DNA from: Ciona savignyi
Taxonomy: Eukaryota; Chordata; Ascidiacea; Phlebobranchia; Cionidae
Assembly (NCBI GenBank): GCA_000149265.1
Contig: CH002917.1
Location: forward strand, 1,099,965-1,163,964
Reading direction: 5' to 3'
Length of the DNA: 64,000 nt
The position numbers and the translations under genes are program-made. Shown one piece after another: positions 43,854-55,800 of this stretch; position 1 is the first letter of the stretch; each line of letters starts with the position of its first letter. A model generated the notes under the pieces. The model was not told where the DNA came from, did no database searches, and saw only the letters and a list, made by a program, of their open reading frames with translations.

Positions 43854-46800
43854 ATGTCTGAAAATGATCCTACTGAAGCCGAGCCGCAAACGTCCAAAAA
43901 GTGTTTCGGCGTTATCAAGCAGTATCTTCTCGTCCATTGTGTTTTCGCAGTCGCTGCAAGTAAGTTCATTTTTTTTAACAGTCGGTATAAGTATCGGTGG
44001 CGTTAATCATTTGGCCACACGACCGTACAGGTCCATCATTCAGCATTTTTTAAATGTGTATTTATACGAACGAGTCACCGTGCGGTAAGGCGTTGCGGCA
44101 AACGGCGTTAAAAAGCTGTCGTTACGGCAAACGGTGCTTAGAGGCTTGTTTGTAAATACTTTAGTATTATCCGGTGACGGCTGATCTCCGCCAAGTTAGC
44201 ACTCCACTGGTGCTGTTTATTTCTGCCGTGAGAAGTGTTCTAGGGCCATCGCACTATAAATAACTCTAAAACAATGCACCTATGACGCTTCTCAAATGTT
44301 TCTCACGCCTTATGTTTGTGCATATATCATACATGTTAAGAACTGACAGGACGTTTTCTTGACTGTTATTTTTTTATGTTAAATTATGTTATTTTATTTC
44401 TTAACATCTTTATGATATAAATTGTCAAAATATTATAGAATACAATATTTATATTTTATCGCCGTGGATGGGAAAATACGGAGTGTTTTAAACACGGAAG
44501 ATTGTATCATTATACCTCGTGCACACAGTCGGTTTACGGGAGCCATTATAGTGTGTTATATATGCTTTAGACGTTTTTTCAGTTCTGGTAGAGCCCATTT
44601 ATAGCTGCATTAGAGTTAAAACCTGTGTTAAAATTAGTGTTAAACCTGTGTTAAAATTATTGTTAAAACCTGTGTTAAAATTATTGTTAAACCTGTGTTC
44701 AAATTAGTGTTAAAATCTGTGTGTTAAAAGCGCAGACTAATATAAACATGATTATTAAATTCCCTCTGTTTTGCAGCTTTAGTATCAGCGGGAATTGTGA
44801 ACATCAACGTTAGCACGCTTGAACGTCGTTTCTCGCTGGACAGTGCCCAGTCGGCGTTCATTGTTATATCGTATGACATCTCATTCTGCTTTGTCACGGT
44901 TGTACTGACATACTTCGGCGCAACTGCGAATCGACCACGACTAGTAGGGATTGGCAGCGCGATCTTTGGTGTAGGGGCGCTTGTGTATTCATTGCCACAT
45001 TTCTTGTCGCCGATTTATCAGTATGGGGACAACCTTCCTTCAGGTAAACATAATTAATATGAACCCCTACACATCTATTTTACGGTATTGATAAAATTAC
45101 CTGCAGAAGAGATCATTAATTGTGTTTTTTGTCTAAGTATCTCGGCACTCCATTTTACAAGCGAAGATTATTTAATATATCAATCCACCTGAACACAGTG
45201 CAATCTTGATAATAATTAATGCGGTGGGCAGCACCCAATGCACTAAAAGTCCCTCAATTTACAATGTATCCGTAGTCGATTGACGGTTGTATTTCATTCG
45301 AATCAGAAAAGCCTGTAAATCAATTGATTAAAAATAAAATAAAGAAATTTTTAAAACTTGAAGATAAAATAATTATATTGGCTTTTTGTATTTTGCAAAC
45401 ACTATTTAACATTTATATGCACTATGCTCCGAAGAACAACATTTTTTTGCTTATGCGAATTCTTAAGGATAATATCTACTTAGAAAAAATACTATTTTAG
45501 TGTTTGGTCGAGTATTTTTCGGGAATGTGAAAAGTGTGACCACGATACTTTCGTGACACATATTTTTATAGACTGGTAAATATTTACCGTTTTTTAAGGA
45601 TAAATATGTACAAACAAAATAATAAATTATTTTGGTTTGATCATTTTCATGCCTGAGGAGCAAAGTTTGCACAAGTTCCTAATTTGAATAAAATACTAGC
45701 GATGTTGATATGAGATATACAGATTTATAGCAATTGAAAGTGCTTATCGGCGGTATGCAAGTTCGATTTAATTGATCAATGTTAATTTGTGGAAGTGAAA
45801 CATATAAACAGTTGTTGCCTCTTAAAAGCCGTAAGGCTTAGGCATATCCCTCGCAAGGCGACGGATAGCTGTATGTTTGTTGTGTAGACCCAGTCTTAAC
45901 CTCGTGGAACATATCCCACGCCATTTATAAAACACTGGTTTATACATAGATGTTTAATTAACTTGTACTATTACGTGTCTTATATCTGAATCTAAGTAAA
46001 ATTATGCTCACGATATGTAAGGCATAAACAAAGTATGTTGGCATTTAATATAACGTGTCTTATATCTGAATTCGAGTAAAATTGTGCTCACGATATGCAA
46101 GGCATAAACAAAGTATTTTGCCACTTAATATAACGTGTCTTATATCTGAAACTGAGTAAAATTGTGCTCACGATATGTAAGGCATAAACAAAGTATGTTG
46201 GCATTTAATATAACGTGTCTTATATCTGAATTCGAGTAAAATTGTGCTCACGATATGCAAGGCATAAACAAAGTATTTTGACACTTAATATAACGTGTCT
46301 TATATCTGAATTCGAGTAAAATTGTGCTTACGATATGTAAGGCATAAACAAAGTATTTTGACACTTAATATAACGTGTCTTATATCTGAATTCGAGTAAA
46401 ATTGTGCTTACGATATGTAAGGCATAAACAAAGTATTTTGACACTTAATATAACGTGTCTTATATCTGAATTCGAGTAAAATTGTGCTTACGATATGTAA
46501 GGCATAAACAAAGTATTTTGACACTTAATATAACGTGTCTTATATCTGAATTCGAGTAAAATTGTGCTTACGATATGTAAGGCATAAACAAAGTATTTTG
46601 ACACTTAATATAACGTGTCTTATATCTGAATCTGAGTAAAATTGTGCTCACGATATGTAAGGCATTAACAACGTATTTTCCGCTGCGACTAAAATCGTGG
46701 CCAATGTTCATGTTGCAGTCACGTGCGGCGCGAAAAACGAAACCTTTTGTGGAACGGAACAGCACGAAACAGGGCTTTCTAACTTTATGTACGTGCTGTT

Positions 46801-49800
46801 GTTTGGCCAACTCCTACAAGGTTGCGGAAGCACACCACTTTACACACTCGGGTTGGCATATATTGAAGATAATGTGTCCAAGAATTCGGCTTCGATATAC
46901 TTGGGTAAGTGCAGAAGCCCTTGGGCTATTGTTGGCATTGGTGTGATTGACTGGCCGTTCCGCGCGTTAATTTTTCTCCGCAAAAACGACATGTTTGTAT
47001 GCATCAATTATAGGTTTTACAACAATTATGTGCCTATTAACTTATGTCTTACAACGTCTTTGTATTTGTCCAAAACCCTCTGTCACTTTGTCGTCATTTT
47101 ACGCGCAACTTTTAATTTTAGTTACTGCTAATTGTAAAGCAGTGTTTCTCAAACTGTGTGCCGCGGCACACTAGTGTGCCGTTTGAGATTCTCAGGTGTG
47201 CCGCGAAACTTTTTGGAATTTTGCAAAATTATGTAGGAAACCTCTTTGTGTTACGAATGGGCAAATCTGGGCATACGCGACTTTAATGCACAGAAATGTA
47301 TTTTCCCTACTTTAGTAGCAAGTAGAGTAGACAGTATTGCTATGGGTAGCGATAAATTAATGGTGATTGTTATGTCATAAGCACAATTCATTGTTTAATG
47401 TGGTGTATTAATATAATTTTAACACATGCATCACATTTTGTCTTGCACGCTGAGTTAAGCAGAACGAAAACTACCTAGATGACAGGAGAGAAACCATTTT
47501 CTTAATAAGATTATTCCATAGGCAAACTTAGTTTAGTTTAGTTTATTCATTTTTTGCCCCAGTTTTTAAAAATGGCAAACGAATATAATCACGATACAGG
47601 AACGGGAAAAGACGGCAAAACGAACAGTCGTTAGAACACGTCAGTAAAAAAAAGGATATAAATTAATGAATATAGCGGACGCGGCCGCCAAACCTAGTTT
47701 TTTTAGTTATTTGATCCCATTTAAACTTTTATTGAGTACTCAGTTGGAATTGACGACAAAATGCGTTTGTGTTTGTCAAAAATGGATAGGATAGGATATT
47801 CATGTTTATCCCCGTGAATGGGAAAACCCCAGGGGTTATCACACGGGCAATCGTCAGATCACCTCGCGCCCATCGTCGGGTTACCGGAGCTATTGCAGTG
47901 TGTTGTATATGATAGACACGTTCCTTCAATTTGGTAGAACCCATTAATCCGCTGGGTTCAGGCAATGTCCGTAAAGTGCCTTGCCCAAGGACACAACCGA
48001 CTAGCTAGCGACCAGTTTCGCACCTGCAACCTTTCGATTGAAAGGCGACGCACTTAACCGCTAGACCATCGGGAAATGGAACCTCGTTGCGATCTTATTT
48101 GTACCAAACGACAAGCACACCCATCCTATTAAAATTTGCTAAATAAAATTCTTTGATTCAATTTGTTTTGTTCAAGTGTGCCGCGAATTTTTTAGAATTT
48201 TCATTAGTGTGCCACGAGCTGGAAAAGTTTGAGAACCACTGTTGTAAAGGTTTAATGTTTCTGTTTCGCAAAACAGTTTTAAACTTATAACGACCCTTCC
48301 GCAAGCTCAGGAATCCCTTCATCTCAGTAGTTAAATCATATACGCGTGCCTCTCTGGTTTAAGCCATAACGATATTGCCTTTTAAAAGTAGATATATCAG
48401 TAGTTTAATCAGATTCGCGTGCCTTTCTGGTTTAAGCCATAAAGATATTGCACTTAAAAATAGCTACGGTACACTATCACCAAGGAATTGCCTGGTAACT
48501 AGCTAGTCGGCTGTGTCGTTAGGTAATCTGACGATTGCTCGTGTTTACCCCCTTGGTTTCCCCATTCACGGGGATAAACATGAATATCCTATTCTATCCT
48601 ATCCTAGATTGCCTTTTAAACATAGATACACTATATCTCATAGGAATTGCCAACTCGGCGACGATCCTGGGTCCAATGATTGGGTTCGTTTCTGGAGGGT
48701 TGCTCCTTGATATATACGTTGACATTGACAAAGTATCGAAAGACAGGTAAGAAAGGTGTCTGTCCGCCATTAATCCACATATTGAACATGTTTGCGTTAT
48801 ACAGCAAGCAATAGTATGCCATATTTGTGATCTTAACATTGATGCGTCATACCTCGTTACATTATTAACCGGTTTATTCAAATTATGGATTGGATCGGAA
48901 TTTACTCAATTCAATTAGGATTATTCCCATTTATTAAACCGCAATTTTCAGAAGTCAATGTAGGAACGCTTTACCTAGCTCAAGGACACACTGACAAGCA
49001 AATTGCTTAAAGATTATTTTCCGCCAACCTTTCTTATCTTATGTTGACGTGCCTGATACAATGGAAACCGGGACAAAAAACAAATGACTGCAAGAGCGGT
49101 GTTAAATAACACAACAAGTATGACCTATTTAAGACATATAATCACAACAAAGCACATAAGTAGCCATAGAAACACCTTTTCGACATTCTATGTAGTAATC
49201 AATACCCAACACCCAAAGTTTGTCATTTTAAATATATTCTTGATTGTTGATCTATCTATTGGAATCCACTAAATCGAGTGACTCCCTGCTATAGGTACTT
49301 GTCCACGATGTGTACTCATATAAATTTATCAAAGTTGAAATTAAATCAGATGGCAGTTCCCATTTGGTATTTTTTCCTTCTTATTCTTCTTTATTTATTA
49401 CATTTTTTACTGCGGCCGAATACTATAATGACGCCTTTCAGCCGAAGGGTTGAAAAATCGAAACTGCTTGTAGGTTGTGTCCTTGAGCTATAGGTACTTA
49501 GCGAACATCAACTAAGTCTAGTATAAATTAGTGGGTTTTACTTAAGCTCCAACAACTTCTTAATCATATCAATCACACTGCAATAGCTAAATAAGTAACT
49601 CGACATTTGGTATAAAGTGTATTGAACGTGACCGGCATCGAATAGCTCCCGTCCGTATCTGTGACGCAATCTAACGATTGGTCTGGTAAAACTATCCCGC
49701 GTTTTCCCATTCACGCCGATTAAAATACAATTTTATTATCCAAGGAATTTAGTTACATAGTGAGATGACTTAATAAAAGTTGCTTAGTTTATTGTATTTT

Positions 49801-52800
49801 CGTTGCAGTGTTGGGATAACTCCTTCAGACCCTCGATGGGTGGGGGCGTGGTGGGTAGCACCGGTTGCGGTAGCCTGCCTTTGCTGGTTGCTGGTCATTC
49901 CGTTCTTCTTGTTTCCGAAAGAAATTCCAGGTTTGTGGGTATGTTATAAACCGACTTTTTTACCGATCTAAGTTTCGAACCCATGGGCTCGTAACTAGGG
50001 CCGTTTTTATAGGAGTCTGTATATGTATCGGCCGCGTTAACTATTCTTCCACATGACCGTACATAAACCGACTTTTAAATCCTTACCGTGTACAACACAC
50101 TGTATAATAGCTCCGGAATCGAGCGCGAGGTAATCTGACGTTTAACGCCCCTTGTGTTTTCCCATTCCCGGGAATAAACATGAATATCCCCTTCCTTCCT
50201 CTAGGTGTTGTTAACACTTCGATTAAAGATAAAAATATTCAGTGAATAGAAATCGGCTTAACAGAGTATTATAAAAAAAAACCACATATTGTCTTTGTGC
50301 GATGGCGTGTAGGATTGTTGTTTGTTTATAGATTGTGCATTTCTAAACTGCAGCGTTCGTGCAAACCGCATACAAACTGCTCCACCAAAAACCCAGCAAT
50401 TTCCGTGCCGTAGGCGACATCGACTGTTAGTTCCAATCAAAACTTCCGTTGAACCTGACTTTTAGATAACTTTGTACTTACAGGCGTAATGAAAAGTAGT
50501 TCCTTTAAAGTGTACTAAATATTACCGAGCCAAGTTTAGAACCGATGATGGGATCGTCACTCGGCCCGTTTTTATAAAGTAGTCGTATATGTATCGGTCG
50601 CCTTAACCAATCGGCCACAGCACCGTACACACATGACACAACTGACTTGGTAATGGCTGATTTCGATTCACGCCATCTGTCGGCTGACCGGCAACGTGCT
50701 GAAAATACGCTAGCTGGCCAGACTCAGTGTTTATGGCGACTTATTTTGCACTAGGCTAATTCAAAATTATTATGCTGCGCGTATGTTTAATGCAATGATT
50801 GTTAATATAAACTATATTGATTTGCAATTCTAAAATAAAAATTGCTTGCTCATTTTTTTCTACTTCTAAATAAAACAAAGTAAACTTAATTCTTCCGCAG
50901 GAAAGATTAAATACCAACACAATTTGACATAATAAACTGTTTGAATCATTACAGTAAAACTAATTTCTATGTTGTGAATTCTTTCAAACCAGGATCGAAT
51001 AAACTACGGCGACGAATATCCGAAGTCCACCGCTCCGTATTTGCGATGGAAATCGACCAAAACGCCGGGATAAAAGAGAAACTGCGGAATTTCCACACCG
51101 CTCTTTTCACCTTGCTACGTAACCCTACATTTATATTGCTAACGTTAGGAGGATGCTCCCAACTGTTGGTTATCAACGGGGTTTCGGCTTTTATAGCTAA
51201 GGTCATTGAAAACGAGTTCAACGTTACCGCGAGTAGATCTGCATTACTGGCAGGTAATTTTAGTCAATTTCAGCAACACATCTGTACATTTTTGTGTATA
51301 CGTGTGTAGCCTTTAGTAATCTTGCGTAATATTTTTATGTTTTATCCTTATTACTAAAAAAACGAAAAGATCATTATTAAGTCAGATCTCCTCGCGTCCG
51401 CCATCGGGCGACTAGAGCTACTGCAATATCTTTTATTTCCCCTTAGTTTAATACATTCTAGCGGTGTCGATTTGTAGAGGCGATTCCAGGGTAGCAAACA
51501 TGGCCAGGAATGTGTGGCTTAAAAGTACAATAACTCCAAACCTGGTGTACAAAATATCATCAACTTAAAATTGTTTTTTTTAAGTATTGCATTTTCGCGT
51601 TTTATGAGGTTAAGGTAACAACATCCATAATGGTTTCTTAAATGTTTCTTGCAGGGGTTGTTCTTGTGCCTGCCGGTGTAATGGGTCACTTGGTCGGTGG
51701 TTTCACCGTGAACAGATTCAAATGGGATACGCCGTCGATAATTAAGTTCTGTGCAGCAATGGCCTTCGTAGTATCCGCTCTATCACCGGGCGCCATTCTG
51801 CACTGCGATCCGGTACAAACCACAGGACTGTTCGTGCCTTACAGGTGAATATCAGGTTTTATAATTTTACGTCTTTAAATTGTTAAAGGGCATGATCGGA
51901 AAACAATAAAATAGTTGTTTTCTAATAATCGTTAAAATACCCAAATCAAAACAACTTATTGTAGATTTTCCGCCGGATTAACACATTTTCGGCCGGATTA
52001 ACTCGTAGTCGGGTCTTGTTTAAAAAAGGCATACGTTGCTTGAACCCACAGGGTAATCTCTGACTATGTTTCGTATTTTACAACCCTCCCACCAGTTTTC
52101 TCATGACATGCTTGCACGGTAGCACGCTGACACGGTAGCACGCCGATACGTTGGCACGGTAGCACGCTGACACGGTAGTACGTTGACACGGTAGCACGTT
52201 GACACGGTAGCACGATGGCATGGTAATCTAACACGATGGCATCATAATTAATCCTTATACTAGCCAGGATTCAATTAATAACTCCAATAACACGCAGTAA
52301 TCTGGTTTTGAAATAAAGCTGGTTTTGAAAGAAAACTTGTTTTGGAACTAGGTTTGGAATAAAGCCATAACCAATTCCAACCGCAGAGATTCTAAAAACG
52401 GCTCCGACGACACTTCCGGCTCACTTGCAATTCGACTTGATTCATCCTGCAATTCCAATTGCTCCTGCTCCCAAGAATACTACGCACCAGTCTGCGGCGC
52501 AGACGGAATGACGTATTACTCTGGATGCCACGCCGGCTGTTCTGGAAGAGATGACAATATGGTAGCCTTTGTAATCCGCGCTTTTATCACGTATTTGCCT
52601 ATTTGATAGGGGTTGGTGGTTTGATCGAATGCATGTATCCGTAAGTTACTGCATTGTGTACGGTCGTGTGGTCCAATAGTTAACGCGACCTATACATATA
52701 CCAATTCACTACAAAAACGGTCTTGGTAACAAGCCCATCAGTATTCGAAGCCTTGCCCGGTAAAAAATATAAAAAGTTGCTGTATAGTCAGCTCTCCTAC

Positions 52801-55800
52801 TCATCCATATAAGTCATAGCATTTACAAAAAAACGGAGCTATTAAATAGCTGTCGCAGGTTCGAAACTTAGACCGGCGAAAAATCTTCTGTTTTTGAGAA
52901 TGGTTTTAGCTCAAGCTGTTTTGGTGAATTCTTAAGACAGTACAAACGCTTGCCCGCTGGCAGACAGGTGGTCGTGTTTTGCTGCGCGAACAGGATCACT
53001 GTAATAAAACAAACACCTGAACCAGCCGAAAATACCAACCTGGAATCACCCATTTCAAACAGTCCAAAACTGTTGAGAAATGCCTGTTGACATTTGTAAC
53101 CGCTGGATAATCAATCAAGGAAATCGTTAACTGGAGAATTTTCAACAAACGAGTAGTTTAATTTCAAGATGGCGCCACCATAAACACGTCATAAAAGCAA
53201 ATGTGTCGAAAACCGATTTCTTTTAACAGCTGTCAATTATAAAATGAACCGTTACTTATAAAATACAAACAACGTGCAAAAATATATATAACATAAAGCA
53301 CAAACAATGAAGATTCATACATGTTAATGTAGAACTTTATAAAGTCTAAGTGTAAGTAGAACTAGATTACCATAATGGAGATTAGGTGTAGGGAGGACTC
53401 TTCTTATACCATATTACTCTGCATTACAATATTACTCTGTATTATCATGATATAGTATAGTGTTCCGTTGAGCGTTTACGGTTCGTTTTCTTGTTTAATT
53501 GGTGTGAAAGAATGTATGCAAATGTGCACAGTCTATTCAACTTACTTCCGATCGATCGATATATTTGATCGACCGGTACATCTGCATGCAAATTTTCGAC
53601 CACGAATAGACACTGACTTTTTTAATTAGGTAAATTCAGAATTGGATCTGTCGCATGAAGACAGTACGGTGACATAAATAATTTTGTTTGGATATTTTTA
53701 CTCGTAACAATTCTGTAATTTGGCAACTTTTTCACACTAAAAATAGCCAATTGGTATTGAACTCAGTAAATCGTTAATTAGACTAAGGTTTCCGAAGTCT
53801 TTAAAAATGGTGCAGCTTAACATTAACACTTATGGATACATACACCGCTTCCAACTATAACAAAATCAGGGGATAACCCCGGTGTGTGTCAATAAAATAT
53901 AAATGTATGGATAGGATAGGATATTTATGTTTATTTTTTATTTAGTTATAAAACGCAGGGGGGTTAACAGACATGCATTCGTCACCTCGCGCCCACTGTC
54001 GCGTTGATGGAGCTATTACAGTGTGTTGCGTATGATTAAGACGGGCAAATATCCGTAAAGTGCCTTGCCCAAGGACACAACCGACTAGCTAGAGGCCAGT
54101 TTTGAAACTGCAACCCCTTGGCTGAAAGGTAACAAACACACTTATTCACTGACAAGCTTTTATTTTTTACCGAGCCAATATACAAGCTTTTTTTCAAAAC
54201 CCAAGATGGGTCCACGACTAGGACCGTTTTTTGTATAGAGATGTATTGATCGCGTTAACCATTCGGTCACACGACCGCACTATTTACTGACAAGCTAATC
54301 GGTCGGACATACTGTGATGAACGCCTGCCAGTCGACACTTTCGACAACATAGACATTTATAATGGATTAGGCCAATTTCCTTCACTAAAATCCAGCATTT
54401 CTATGCAGACTTTCACCGACTGCCAATGCTTACCGTCATCTCTCATCAACTCCACCGGACGAACCGCATCACCCGGATCGTGTGAGACACAATGCGGCAA
54501 ACTGCCTATCTACCTCTTTATTGCATTTCTAATGATATTCTTTACCTTCGTGTCAACCACCCCTGCGCTTGTTGTAACCCTTCGGTGAGTTGAGTTCATA
54601 AATCATTAGAGTTGGGTCCAATCGTTTAATGCTAGGTCCAATCCGCCTCTTTGTTATCGCCTGCGAAACATGATGTTCAGGCGAATGGCGGTTTGTAAAT
54701 ATGGCACATAGACACAAAATTCTACACAATGAAAAAGGAACGTTAACCAAATTACAAACATGAACATCCTGTTTTGACTATTATATAAAGTTATCCACAT
54801 AATAGATCACCATTTCATTAAAACGGACAATCTTCCGATTGGTCTTTAGATGGCGCTATCACAATCTTTAGATCACCTTGCCGTCGTCGGTTATTGGGAC
54901 TATTGTAGGGTTTTCTATTGAATTAGGACGTTTCTATAATTTTATAGTTTATTATATTAACTTGATTCAACCGACGTCTGCTAAGTGTGCTCATAAAAGA
55001 GACAATTAACGAGCCAACCTTTCGGCTTCGCTTCAAAAAAACTTAGCCAACGAACCGGACTGCATATCGCATACAATCCTTTCCTACGTTAATCAATAAT
55101 TAAATTCAGTTGCGCTTGGGGTATATATGTTAGGATAATCATATTTAATCTCAAAATGGGAAAACGAAGCGCCGCCGTTTTGTTACAAAAGCTACCAATG
55201 TGTTGTATATAATTGAGGTTAAGTTGTACAGTTTAATTTTTTATTATAGGACTTCATTAAACTATTATTTTAACTGCAGAATTGTTCCACAATCTCTTAA
55301 GTCGTTCGGCCTCGGTATTCAGTGGTTATTTTTACGAGCTCTGGGCGCCATACCGGGCCCGTTCGTGTACGGCGGTTTCATCGACTCCACGTGCATTCTG
55401 TGGGAAGTGAACGAATGCGATGGTTCGCTCGGGTCGTGTTGGGTGTACGACAGCACTGGGATGGCGGTTCGATTCATGGCGATAAGTACGTACAATTAAG
55501 GGTTGTTTTGGGCTGAAATCTGGGGCAACACTAAAAAAGGGAAAGAGGAAAGGAGGGAAACTGCTCACTATACAGAAACTAATTTAAACCCTTCCCTAAA
55601 CACTAATCTCAACCCCAGAACTAACCCCAACTCCAACCCCATTTTTAAAACTAACTCTAATGTCATAATATTCATTTTAATGTGCGGCTTCCCTCCTTTC
55701 CCCCTTCCCGCTTTTTCTCCCCTTAGTTTTCTCCGAGATCTGAGATGTATTGGGTAAGATAATAGTGTTTATGTGTTTGTCCCTGTGAGTAAACAAGCAG

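Larger units (their letters stand above)
47140..48241. mobile_element. hAT-type element with 8-bp target duplication, carrying nested repeats
   Basis: Left end CAGTGTTTCTCAAACTGTG with GC-rich GCCGCGGCAC; right end AAAGTTTGAGAACCACTG. The target duplication TTGTAAAG is exact (47132-47139 and 48242-48249). Inside are a dispersed repeat (47527-47700) and a SINE family 1 copy (47786-48070). It lies in OATP copy 2 intron 3. Confidence 0.92.

Noticed and set aside
46644..47131. Longer open frame extending before and after OATP copy 2 exon 3
   Set aside because: Flanks are the end of the 80-bp array and intron 3; splice sites at 46719 and 46904 define the exon.
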